64,000 nt of DNA from Oscillatoriaceae cyanobacterium Prado104 (lineage in GTDB: Bacteria > Cyanobacteriota > Cyanobacteriia > Cyanobacteriales > Microcoleaceae). The translations under genes and the position numbers were made by a program. The notes below the pieces were generated by a model that made no database searches, was not told the origin of the DNA, and saw nothing but the letters and a program-made list of their open reading frames with translations. Location: NCBI GenBank assembly GCA_025454405.1, contig JALOON010000029.1, forward strand, positions 1 through 64,000. The letters are read 5' to 3'. This document shows positions 34,157-42,782 of this stretch, piece after piece; positions within the stretch are counted from its first letter, which is position 1; the number at the start of each line of letters is the position of its first letter.

Positions 34157-35512
34157 ATGACTTCTATGACCATTACAGAAATTTTACAATTTGTCGATCG
34201 GGTAGTCCAGAAACAAAGAGGAGAACATCTAGACGATCTAGAAAAAGCTGTTGTCAAGGGACTGTGGGAAGGTAAAACTTACAGTAAGATTGCGGAGGAA
34301 TTCGGGTATAATAAAAACTATATTGGAGATGTTAGTCGTAAGTTATTTAAGATTTTATCCGAACAGTTAGATGAAGATATTAGCAGACATAATTTTTCTT
34401 GGACGATTGAAAGAGTAATAAATTCTCAGTTTGTTGGTTTAATAAACAGTAAGATTAACTGGTGTCCTAATTCTACTCAAGAAAATACAAATCAATCTAT
34501 CACAGATGAAGAGCAGCCAATTAAAAGCACAGCTTATCGTGATTTAACCCTAGCACCAAAAATCACCCATTTTTACGATCGCGAAACACAACTTACCACA
34601 CTATCCGATTGGCTGATCGATCGAAATACTCATCTAGTCTCAGTTTTAGGCTTAAGCGGAATCGGTAAAACTACTCTAGTCAAACAGTTTGTTGACCTAA
34701 ACTTACAACATTTTGATGCAGTTGTCTGGAAAAACCTCAAACTCTCTCAATCTTTAGATGACACGATTGCTGAAGTTTTACGAGGCGTTAATGAAGATTC
34801 TGCTAAACCAGACAACCAGTTAACTCAATTTTTAAATCTTTTGCGCCACCAAAGATGTTTAATTATCCTTGACGACGTGCAAGAATTATTTATACAAGGA
34901 GAGTCGGCAGGGCAATTCAAAACCGAATATAAAAATTACCAAAAATTATTCGCAATGATGACTGACATTGAACATCAAAGTAGTTTAATCTTAATTAGTC
35001 AGGAACAATGTCAAGAAATGATTTGCTTGGATGATGAGTTATATCCTGTTAAGTGCTTGGAGTTAGAAGGATTAGACAATATAGAAATCCTCAAAAACTG
35101 GGGATTGCGGGAGGATGAAGTTTTGGCAAGGTTGATTGATTTATATGAGGGTAATCCCGTTTACTTAAAAGATATCATCAGTTTAATTAAAATTGTTTTT
35201 GGTGGCAAAGTAGGTGACTTTTTAAGTGAAGATAGTTTAATTATCACTAAAGAAATGAAATCTCGGTTGACAGCACTGTTCCAACGACTGTCAACCACAG
35301 AAAAAGAAATTGTTTTACAATTAAGTAAATTCGATCGACCTGTGTCAAGAGAAGATTTAAGACAAAGTTTATCTCTCTCATCAATGGACTTAATGAATGG
35401 GTTGCAATCGTTGCGTCAACGCTATTTACTCAAAAGAATAGAGGGCGATCTAGTATTGTTTGATTTATCTCTTGTTGTTAGAGAGTATCTTAGAAGTTGT
35501 TGTCAAAATTAA
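34157..35512 (+). CDS. Minimal STAND/NB-ARC ATPase with vMAP-type N terminus
   Basis: The 451-residue protein has a helical N-terminal domain (about 3-85; ITEILQFVDRVVQKQRGEHLDDLEKAVVKGL and a helix-turn-helix-like KTYSKIAEEFGYNKNYIGDV) that matches the vWA-MoxR-associated N-terminal domain. An NB-ARC ATPase follows (about 125-370): Walker A GLSGIGKTTLVKQF (about 169-182), Walker B CLIILDDVQELF, and a GNPVYLKDI motif in the place of GLPL. A winged-helix domain closes the protein (about 375-451). Most relatives carry WD40 or TPR sensor repeats after this point; here there are none. STAND ATPases are signal-sensing switches often used in defence. It is divergent from the GTPase/small protein/zinc-ribbon run. 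Confidence 0.85.
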   Translation: MTSMTITEILQFVDRVVQKQRGEHLDDLEKAVVKGLWEGKTYSKIAEEFGYNKNYIGDVSRKLFKILSEQLDEDISRHNFSWTIERVINSQFVGLINSKINWCPNSTQENTNQSITDEEQPIKSTAYRDLTLAPKITHFYDRETQLTTLSDWLIDRNTHLVSVLGLSGIGKTTLVKQFVDLNLQHFDAVVWKNLKLSQSLDDTIAEVLRGVNEDSAKPDNQLTQFLNLLRHQRCLIILDDVQELFIQGESAGQFKTEYKNYQKLFAMMTDIEHQSSLILISQEQCQEMICLDDELYPVKCLELEGLDNIEILKNWGLREDEVLARLIDLYEGNPVYLKDIISLIKIVFGGKVGDFLSEDSLIITKEMKSRLTALFQRLSTTEKEIVLQLSKFDRPVSREDLRQSLSLSSMDLMNGLQSLRQRYLLKRIEGDLVLFDLSLVVREYLRSCCQN

Positions 35513-35586
35513 TCCGGGTTTATTTTCCTAAGTCATACCAACAGCGGTAAAATTAATACTCTGCTTGCCAGCGCAGATCGCTTGTT

Positions 35587-35918
35587 TTACAGATACTCCA
35601 AACGACCTTTCATTTCTTCAGCATTTAGTACCTCCCACATTAATACTAATCCTCGCAAGATTTCCCCAATAGATTTACTGGTTTGCGGGCAGTAAACAAT
35701 ACCAGAATGAGACAAACCTGCATGATGCAGTCTTAAGAAATCTGTATCTTGCGTAAAAATTACCCGCTCTTGAGATTGAGAAAATTCTAATTGTTGTTCG
35801 TCAGATTGTCCGATAGTTCTTGCTCTGGAGTCGTCGTGACATCAATTCCACGTCTTCGCAATCCATTGGCGATGGCAAGAGTTATATTTTCATCAAGATG
35901 AAATTTAATCTTAGTTAT
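35587..35918 (-). pseudogene. DUF5615 toxin gene with lost start codon and frameshift
   Basis: The minus strand reads TKIKFHLDENITLAIANGL and RRRGIDVTTTPEQ in one frame, then RTIGQSDEQQLEFSQSQERV and IFTQDTDFLRLHHAG in another, through ...NAEEMKGRLEYL and a stop. Together these give a full-length DUF5615 PIN-like toxin (DEN and DTDF acidic motifs). Two faults exist: the codon where ATG is expected is ATA (35916-35918), and one base is missing near 35820-35825. The DUF433 gene upstream is intact. The frame count (329 bases from ATA to the stop) supports the shift. Confidence 0.78.
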
Positions 35919-36228
35919 GCTGACGATTTTTTAATTTTTCTTGCAATAGCGATGGGTTTTGAGCTTTTAATTGGCGGGCAAATTCTGCATCAGCTTCGAT
36001 CGCAGAACGGATTTCATCTGGGCGATCGTGATAATAGGCTAAAGCTGCATAGATATCAGATAAAGTAATGCTGGGATAGTGATAGAGAATTTCGTCTGGT
36101 GACATTCCCATTTGTTCGTGCCAGACAACTATATCCTGAACTCGGATGCGATGTCCGGCAATCCGAGGTTTTCCCCCACATACTCCCGGAGTGATTTCGA
36201 TGTGTTCTTTAATGACGGCGATCGACAT
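35911..36228 (-). CDS. Second DUF433 antitoxin with broken toxin partner
   Basis: A 105-residue DUF433 protein. The domain is residues about 8-75 (IEITPGVCGGKPRIAGHRIRVQDIVVWHEQMGMSPDEILYHYPSITLSDIYAALAYYHDRPDEI), then a charged tail to residue 105. Its stop region overlaps the start of the DUF5615 toxin remnant, the usual order of these modules. The 76-residue DUF433 protein at 31297 is a paralogue but only moderately similar, so the modules were probably acquired separately. Confidence 0.88.
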   Translation of the reverse strand: MSIAVIKEHIEITPGVCGGKPRIAGHRIRVQDIVVWHEQMGMSPDEILYHYPSITLSDIYAALAYYHDRPDEIRSAIEADAEFARQLKAQNPSLLQEKLKNRQHN

Positions 36229-36445
36229 GATATTAAGTTAATGAAGGATGTCTGCTTCTATTTTATGACGGGCGAGACGAGTTTGCGTGTAAAATGAAAT
36301 ATTTTTAGGCATAAACTTTTCTTAGTTCATAAGTATCTGAGGCTTCAATTTAACACGCGATCGCCCCTAAGTCAAGGCATAAACTCATCAGATTGAACTA
36401 TTATAGAATTGAGTCAAGGCGATTGCTGAAAAAAGGGGCAAGAAG

Positions 36446-36928
36446 ATGCGTAAATACATTATTTTTCGTGCAGACAAAGGTGAACTGGAAAAATATCGAT
36501 CGCTCACCGCAACAAAAGTCGGAGAAAGCTTTTACCGAATAGCTAATGCAGGCTCGGTTAAATCGTTAGTTTGGACAATAGCCGAACATTACGATTCTAG
36601 CGGCAAACCATCACCATTACCGGGCGAGCGATTAACCGAAAGTGTTGTTGTCGAAAGCGCGATCGATCCGATGTTTCCCCGCGCAGCAACTCATTTCAAA
36701 GACAGCGGCTGGGAAGTTGTGAAAGTTCACGAATACACTCCTGAAATTCCTGCTCCCTACGGCGCAGAGTTTGACTCAATTTGTATTTGCTATTGCGCCT
36801 ACAAACCAATAGAAAATCCGCCGCTAAAACAATACAAAAGAGCGCCAGTTACCATTGATTCATTTGGGGGCGATCGAGATGCGTTCGATCGATGGTTGGT
36901 TTCACAAAAACAAACGGCTGAAATTTAA
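36446..36928 (+). CDS. Conserved protein of unknown function
   Basis: A 160-residue soluble protein with a clean ATG and AAGGGG-like ribosome-binding site. Tyr/Phe-rich strands (YIIFRADKGELEKYRSLTATKVGE, SVVVESAIDPMFPRAATHFKDSGWEVVKVHE) suggest an alpha-beta fold. Two cysteines stand in ICICYCAY (about 119-126). I do not recognise the family. Its codon usage and neighbours are ordinary. It precedes prxQ on the same strand with a 217-base gap holding CAGTTGA heptamer repeats (36954-36978). Confidence 0.65.
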   Translation: MRKYIIFRADKGELEKYRSLTATKVGESFYRIANAGSVKSLVWTIAEHYDSSGKPSPLPGERLTESVVVESAIDPMFPRAATHFKDSGWEVVKVHEYTPEIPAPYGAEFDSICICYCAYKPIENPPLKQYKRAPVTIDSFGGDRDAFDRWLVSQKQTAEI

Positions 36929-37145
36929 GTTCAAGGAAGAAGGAAGAGTTGCCAGTTGACAGTTGACAGTTGACAGTTGTCATCAGACATTAGTCATTAC
37001 TCATTAGTCAGATGGTGAAGAAAGAAAGAAGAAGGAAGAATGAAGAATGAAAAAAACAGGTTTCTTTGGTAGGTTGCTTTCCCAAAGTTAAAACTTGCTC
37101 GCGATCGAGTAAAATATCTTTGTCAATCGTAAGGGAAGCAAAATT

Positions 37146-37586
37146 ATGACTTTACCAGTTGGGTGCGCCGCCCCTCAATTTACGGCCAAAGACACAAACG
37201 GCAACACCGTCTCCCTCTCCGACTTTTCCGGTAAAACCGTAATCTTGTATTTCTACCCCAAAGATGATACTCCCGGCTGCACCAAAGAAGCCCAAGGCTT
37301 TAAAGCAGCTTATGAAGAATATCAGGGGAAAGACATCGTAATTCTTGGTGTCAGTCGCGACAACGAAGAATCCCACCAAAAATTCACGGAGAAATACGGT
37401 TTGCCTTTTCAGCTATTAGCGGATGTTGATGGCACGATTACCAAAGCTTATGATGTCGAAAAAGGCGATTATTCCAAGCGCGTTACCTTCGTCATCGATG
37501 CTACTGGCAAAATTATCCAAGTTTATGAAGGGGACAATCTGAAAGTGGAGTCTCACGCCCGAGATATTCTCGTCACCATAGTTTAG
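37146..37586 (+). CDS. Peroxiredoxin Q/BCP
   Basis: A 146-residue thiol peroxidase of the PrxQ/BCP family, which reduces peroxides with electrons from thioredoxin. The peroxidatic cysteine is Cys45 in TPGCTKEAQ. The resolving cysteine that usually follows five residues later (GCTKEAC) is Gln50 here, so this is a one-Cys form unless Cys7 (PVGCAAP) substitutes. Catalytic Arg/Thr neighbours are normal (LYFYPKDDTPG). No signal peptide is visible. It stands alone. Confidence 0.93.
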   Translation: MTLPVGCAAPQFTAKDTNGNTVSLSDFSGKTVILYFYPKDDTPGCTKEAQGFKAAYEEYQGKDIVILGVSRDNEESHQKFTEKYGLPFQLLADVDGTITKAYDVEKGDYSKRVTFVIDATGKIIQVYEGDNLKVESHARDILVTIV

Positions 37587-37693
37587 TAGCAGTTTAAGAT
37601 AGCGCCCCCAACAATTGAGGGGTCAAAGCTAGAGGGGGTAACAACCAAAAACAACTTACTGTTACAGGACCCAGGCAGAAATCGGGTTGTTTA

Positions 37694-37830
37694 GCGAAGA
37701 TACAGTATACCAGCTTTCAAGCCCCGCAAAAACCCGGTTTCTTTCATCTCAATGGTGCAGTCAGAAACCGGGTTTTTTACGAAGATACTGTATCCCAGTC
37801 TGAAATCCTCGCAAAACCCGGTTTCTTTAG
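37694..37830. repeat. Two direct copies of a CCCGGTTTC repeat in the 37587-38028 gap
   Basis: CGAAGATACWGTAT...AAACCCGGTTTCTTT occurs at about 37695-37743 and 37783-37830 (period 88), with an inverted AGAAACCGGGTTT between. A further hairpin AACCGCC/GGCGGTT (37869-37899) lies before the next gene and may terminate. The gap has no gene. Confidence 0.6.
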
Positions 37831-38028
37831 TATCAATGCACGATTTCCAAATCCCCCCTCAAACCCACCAACCGCCTTTAGCTTCCGTCTGAGGGCGGTT
37901 TTGTTGGGAGCGATCGTTGTGTTTGAGGAGATCGAAAGTTATCCTAGCAATAGTTGTATTATTGGCAGATTTGTGCGATTACCCAAATTAATTTAATTCA
38001 ACCGCAAACATTATTGAGTGGGATTGAT

Positions 38029-40683
38029 ATGACAAGCAGCAGAATTCTTTTAAGTTACTTAGGTCCTCAAGAAATTGAGGCAAATCGAGGCGCTGTATTA
38101 GTCGGTAGCTTTGATAAAGATCGAGTTGTTGCAGTTTCAGCAACAGCAGGTGCAAATGTTTTGAATGCAGTTATACACCCACCTACAGGTATTTGGCATA
38201 TCAGCTTGGACAAAGGATTTGACAGCCCTGGAAATCGATCGGTCCAAATCAGGGCAACTGACAGAGATAACAAAGTTATTGCCGAACAAACAATTAACAT
38301 CAAAGTCAATCCTGCTACTAATTCCTCCCAACAATTATTGACTTTAATTACCCTCAGAGACACTCAATTTAAAGTAGGAACTGCGCCAGCAGGCAGCCTC
38401 ACGCCGCAGCAAAAAGCAGAAATACCTGGAGGCAGAACTTATTTAGTTACTGACTGCGAATTGGAAGACGGACACCTCAATGTAGACCTCATCAATCCCA
38501 TTGCTCCTGTTGGCCAAACAGGCTTTTTTTACGAAGAACACGTACTGCTAACCAAAGGGGCAAAAATTCTCAGATTCGATCGTGAAGATTTGCCATCACC
38601 GCCGCCGGGAATGCAGTTGGCTTGGGCAATCAAAAAAACCAGATTGAAGCTGAGCCCTGCAGATTCTACTGTGTTAGGACAGAATCAAAAAATAGAATTA
38701 AACCCCGGAGAAACATTCAACATCCTCGGCTATGCTTGCACGGACAATCACTTTCGAGTTACCCTCGATCGCCCGATTCCTAACTTCGGAAATTCCGGCT
38801 TTTTATACGCGCCGCACGTCCAAATTTTGCAAAACGGTCGGGGAATTCCTTTTGATAGAAATGCAGTTACTATGACGGCAGTCAAAACTACTGCTTTTAA
38901 AAAGCGGCCGGTCGATGCAGCAACCCTGCAACCGCAAGATAAAACTACTCTACCCGTTGGCAGAATTTACGGCGTTTCTGGATTCTCGATCGAACAAGGT
39001 CACGTCAAAGTTTCCCTAACTGAAAATTTACCGCAATTTGGCAATACGGGTTTTATTTTTCCCGATTTCGTGCAGTTTTTCCGAGGTGGCAAACCGTTCA
39101 ATCCAGCGCCGAATTTAACTTATCAAGGACCGACAGAAGTTTTGGTAAATCAAGCGATCGTCCTGACGGGAACTTACGATCGCAAAGAAGCAGTCAAAGT
39201 TGAGGTAATTGCTGAAGATAAGTTTCCCCTTAATGTCACTCTCAACGCAACTTCTGGCACTTGGCAAGTCAATTTGCGGGAGGGATTTAAAGTAGCGGGA
39301 ACTCGCTGGCTGAGACTGCGCGCCACTAACAGCAGGGGCAATGTTGTCGGCAGCCAAGTCATTTACATTACCGTAAGTTCCGACCCGCTAACTGTTGGCA
39401 AAAACTTGACTTTAAGGATAGTTTCTTCTACTATGTTTAAAGTAGCTCCGGTTGATTCTGCCAAACTCAATAACGAGCAAAAAGTAGCGGTAAGAGCGGG
39501 TCAAATTTTAAAAGTAGAAAAGTACGGATTCGTTGACGGTCACCTGAAAGTAGTTTTAGATGATGCTATTGCGCCGATCGGTACTTTTGGCTATTTTTAC
39601 GAAGAGGACGTTCAGTTAACTAAAGGAACGAAAATTTTCAGGTTCGACCTTGCCGACGTTCCCAACACCAACGTCAGCGCTCAACTTTTAGTAACTGAAA
39701 CTACTCAGATAAAAAGCAAGCCTGAAGACTCATCGAGACTGCCTGCAAATCAATCAGCAGACATCATTTTAGGCAGTACCTACGCCATCACCGGCTATGC
39801 TTGCGTCCGGGGTCATTTTCGCGTAACTCTCGCCGAATCAATTCCCGGTTTTGGCAACATCGGATTTATCTACTGGCAGCACGTTAAAATCAAAAAAGAC
39901 GGCAAAGAAATTACCTTCGATCCGGATGCTTTGACGATGACCATGCGCCAAACCAGCGTGTTGAAAAAACGCCCCGTCGATTCTGCAAATTTAAGTGGCA
40001 ATCAAAGAGTAACGCTGCCTGGAGGTCGAGTTTACGGTGTAGAAAGCTACACTGTCGAAGACAATCACCTGCTGGTTTCCCTCACAGAACAACTGCAAAA
40101 TTTTGGCAATACAGGTTATGTTGCTTCCGCATTTGTAGAGTTCCGGCGGGGAGATAAAGTTTTCAATCCTGTGCCGAATAATGTAGAATTGAACGTGCCG
40201 TATTTTTCGCAGCGAGACAATCCGCGTTATAGCTGGTCTACTTGCAACGTAACTTCGATCGCGATGGTATTTTATTATTACGGCATTCGATCGAAATGGG
40301 GCGGACAATTAGAAGACGAACTGTTGCAATGGTGCTTCGATTATGGCGGGCCGGGCTGTCAAACCGATCACAGCGCGCTGTCTGCTTTAATTCGCGCTTA
40401 CGGTTTTAAAACCAGTTTTAGCACAACTCGGAAGTTTGCAGAAGTGCGATCGGAATTAATTAACCGACGACCCGTAGTTTTAGCAGGAGATTTTACGGCA
40501 TCAGGCCACATTCTCACTGTAATTGGTTTTAATGCACAAGGTTATATCGTGCAAGATCCTTGGGGAGATGCGCTAACAGGTTACGCCGATACTGAGGGGA
40601 GAAAGTTGATGTATCCTTACAGTTATATCGATCGAGTTGCAGGACCTGATGGGAATGTTTGGGCGCATTTTATTTCCCGGTAA
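38029..40683 (+). CDS. Large repeat protein ending in a C39-like peptidase
   Basis: The ATG at 38029 is preferred over 37954 because MTSSRILLSYLG begins the repeated domain. The 884-residue protein has two Ig-like modules (about 1-100 and 350-450; each with TGIWHISL / SGTWQVNL) alternating with about six SH3-like modules (typical GHLKV.L...FGNTGF.Y..HV... pattern), then a cysteine peptidase domain (about 715-884). The catalytic Cys739 is in WSTCNVTS, His827 in SGHILTVIG, Asp843 in QDPWGD. This fits the C39-like family that cuts peptides or peptide bonds in cell-wall proteins. No signal peptide is visible, so it is not clear how it would leave the cell. The repeats would bind a surface. Confidence 0.83.
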   Translation: MTSSRILLSYLGPQEIEANRGAVLVGSFDKDRVVAVSATAGANVLNAVIHPPTGIWHISLDKGFDSPGNRSVQIRATDRDNKVIAEQTINIKVNPATNSSQQLLTLITLRDTQFKVGTAPAGSLTPQQKAEIPGGRTYLVTDCELEDGHLNVDLINPIAPVGQTGFFYEEHVLLTKGAKILRFDREDLPSPPPGMQLAWAIKKTRLKLSPADSTVLGQNQKIELNPGETFNILGYACTDNHFRVTLDRPIPNFGNSGFLYAPHVQILQNGRGIPFDRNAVTMTAVKTTAFKKRPVDAATLQPQDKTTLPVGRIYGVSGFSIEQGHVKVSLTENLPQFGNTGFIFPDFVQFFRGGKPFNPAPNLTYQGPTEVLVNQAIVLTGTYDRKEAVKVEVIAEDKFPLNVTLNATSGTWQVNLREGFKVAGTRWLRLRATNSRGNVVGSQVIYITVSSDPLTVGKNLTLRIVSSTMFKVAPVDSAKLNNEQKVAVRAGQILKVEKYGFVDGHLKVVLDDAIAPIGTFGYFYEEDVQLTKGTKIFRFDLADVPNTNVSAQLLVTETTQIKSKPEDSSRLPANQSADIILGSTYAITGYACVRGHFRVTLAESIPGFGNIGFIYWQHVKIKKDGKEITFDPDALTMTMRQTSVLKKRPVDSANLSGNQRVTLPGGRVYGVESYTVEDNHLLVSLTEQLQNFGNTGYVASAFVEFRRGDKVFNPVPNNVELNVPYFSQRDNPRYSWSTCNVTSIAMVFYYYGIRSKWGGQLEDELLQWCFDYGGPGCQTDHSALSALIRAYGFKTSFSTTRKFAEVRSELINRRPVVLAGDFTASGHILTVIGFNAQGYIVQDPWGDALTGYADTEGRKLMYPYSYIDRVAGPDGNVWAHFISR

Positions 40684-41251
40684 TTTTGGGTTGATCCCGC
40701 AGATCCGACAGGGGTTAAAAACCCCTGTCTCATAGCGAAAGTCCTCCTAAGAAACAAATCCGCAAACCCATATGAGCTGAGGCTTTTGAGAATTTTGTTT
40801 CTTTCATTACATAACGGGTGCGCAGCCCTCGTGCCGTGGGATGCTCTAAAAGAGGACTAATACCAATTTTATAAATCTCTGCTACATAATAATATTGTTA
40901 CATTCTAATTGAGATTTGGCAGTCGGTTTTTAACCGACTTTTGCTATGAGACGGGGAATTGATTCCCCGGCGGGCTTTCGCTATGAGACGGGGACAAATT
41001 CGATCGATGCCAAATAATTTCGATCGCCTATTTTTATTTATAAACCGCGAAGACGCGAAAAACGCGAAGGAAATCTTGCCGTAAGGTGCGCAATGCGCAC
41101 CCTACATACCCGAAATCTTGCCGTAAGGTGCGCAATGCGCACCCCACATACCCGAAATCTTGCCGTAAGGTGCGCAATGCGCACCCCACATACCCGAAAT
41201 CTTGCCGTAAGGTGCGCATTGTAAGCCTTACATACCGACAATCTAAAATTG
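40684..41251. repeat. Dispersed hairpin repeats and 42-bp tandem array
   Basis: This gap has no gene. GCTATGAGAC-containing hairpin repeats are seen at about 40704-40741 (minus strand) and 40919-41002, sharing CTTTTGCTATGAGACGGGG-type text with 60808-60862. At 41071-41239 a 42-bp unit is repeated nearly four times (starts 41071, 41113, 41155, 41197); each copy contains the palindrome GGTGCGCAATGCGCACC. Frames translating these repeats are not genes. Confidence 0.75.
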
Positions 41252-42226
41252 CTATTTCTGGCGATGATTTTTCCGCTTCGCCTTCCCGATACCCAAAACG
41301 CCAAATGCTAGCAAAGTACCCAATACAGTAGAAGGTTCCGGCACCGCTTCTACATCAGGGTCAACCCCCGGTTGAAAGCTTCCTTTAATTGCGATACCAT
41401 CATTAGCGCACTCGGCAAAAAAGTTAGCAATAAAGGCTCCCGAAGGCATCGCAGATTTATCGAAACTAAATCCTATCGTTTGAGAACCTGTCGCATTAAA
41501 CTGAGCAAAATCTAGACCGAGAACGCTCAAAGTTTCCGGCGTTAAAAAATTGATTTCCCCTACTTTTGTACCGACGGCAATTGAGTTGAGTACTGTATCA
41601 ATTCCTGTTTGCTGGAAATAAGGATCGTCGGCCGCTAAGTCACCCATTGACGGGGTGCCACCTCCAAATACAACTGTAGAGTTGTATAGATTTAAATTCC
41701 GAAATCCCAGATTAGTACTGGTGACGCTTTTAGCAGCAACATGGCTGTAAACGCCTGTTGTCCCTACGCCAGAGTCATTGCCTTCAGCAAAGCGGATGGC
41801 AAACAAGCTGCGGTTCGTGTTAGCTGTATTGAAGTTTTGACCGGAGAAGTTGAAGAATAAATCCCCGTAGTTGACGTTGCCCCTTCCAGTTCCGGGAGCG
41901 GCAAATCCTGTTAGGCTAAGATTTGAATTTATTGCTACGTAAGCTTTATCTGATGTCTCTTTGATGGCGATGCCGTAAAATTCAAATTCGCCGCCGCCGA
42001 TATGGGTTCCCGTTACGCCGTCAGTGAAGGAATCAATAGCATAATTCCAGCCCCCGTGTAGTGTTGCTGCTGCTGCTGGTGCTTGCTGCAATCCTGCAAA
42101 TGTCATTAATAAAATAGCAGTCGAACAGATACTGTGAATCTTGCTCGAACAAGTTGAATTTATATGATTTTTACTATGCACGATCGAAACAACCCCTGAA
42201 ATAATTATTGCTGTCAGATTGGTCAA
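41252..42226 (-). CDS. PEP-CTERM exosortase-dependent surface protein
   Basis: A 324-residue secreted protein. A hydrophobic segment near residues 35-52 (TAILLMTFAGLQQAPAAAA) is the signal region; the preceding 34 residues suggest the true start may be internal. The C terminus is VPEPSTVLGTLLAFGVLGIG followed by a basic tail KAKRKNHRQK: PEP motif, one helix, positive end, the sorting signal recognised by exosortase. The middle (WNYAIDSFTDGVTGTHIGGGEFEFYGIA, NYGDLFFNFSGQNF) resembles the XDD3-type exosortase-dependent proteins. It presumably ends up on the cell surface; function unknown. No exosortase gene is in the window. Confidence 0.78.
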   Translation of the reverse strand: MTNLTAIIISGVVSIVHSKNHINSTCSSKIHSICSTAILLMTFAGLQQAPAAAATLHGGWNYAIDSFTDGVTGTHIGGGEFEFYGIAIKETSDKAYVAINSNLSLTGFAAPGTGRGNVNYGDLFFNFSGQNFNTANTNRSLFAIRFAEGNDSGVGTTGVYSHVAAKSVTSTNLGFRNLNLYNSTVVFGGGTPSMGDLAADDPYFQQTGIDTVLNSIAVGTKVGEINFLTPETLSVLGLDFAQFNATGSQTIGFSFDKSAMPSGAFIANFFAECANDGIAIKGSFQPGVDPDVEAVPEPSTVLGTLLAFGVLGIGKAKRKNHRQK

Positions 42227-42782
42227 TTAGCAGATGAGCAGAAACCTAGTTGCTGGTGAGGTTTCTGGCGAGAATTCCTCAGTATTTGAGCCTTTTCTCT
42301 AGTTAAAAATCGGATTTTTCGGCGTCGGGCTGCTGCTGTCCCGATCGCCTGGATGTGTTAGAACTTACGCAAAAGCTTACTCGCTCCTCCACCCATAGCA
42401 TTAAGGCGCGCAAGGCTCGTCCTACTTAGGTCGCAGGCGCGTAAGTGTTCTGTTTGGCAAGCAAAGTCCGGCTAGCTATGAGGAAACTAGCTGTATAAAT
42501 TTATTTGCTTTGGGTCTAAGTAAATCACGAATTTCACGGAATTTTATTAAAGATTTGGTAAAGATGGATTTTCTGTCAGCGCTGTAACATCGATTTTTCC
42601 GCATGCGCGCCTCTACACCTAGAAATTATTCAGGTTTGATTTTAAAAAATAAGTATAATTTTTTACTTATGGTTTAGATAATTATGCGATATACCCTAAG
42701 GAATAAGGTTTTGGGACCAGGATGAAACTGGCAAAATTATTGTTGTTGGTAACGATCGAGCCGTAAAAAGTTACCAGCTATA
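42227..42782. other. Gene-free stretch
   Basis: I see no gene in this 556-base gap. ACTTACGC near 42363 and GCGTAAGT near 42440 are inverted copies around an AT-poor stretch. Otherwise the sequence is AT-rich and irregular; it may hold the promoter of the minus-strand surface protein gene. Confidence 0.45.

Noticed and set aside
41034-41331. Frames of 61-88 residues with a 14-residue period
   Set aside because: They are translations of the 42-bp tandem repeat on both strands and not genes.
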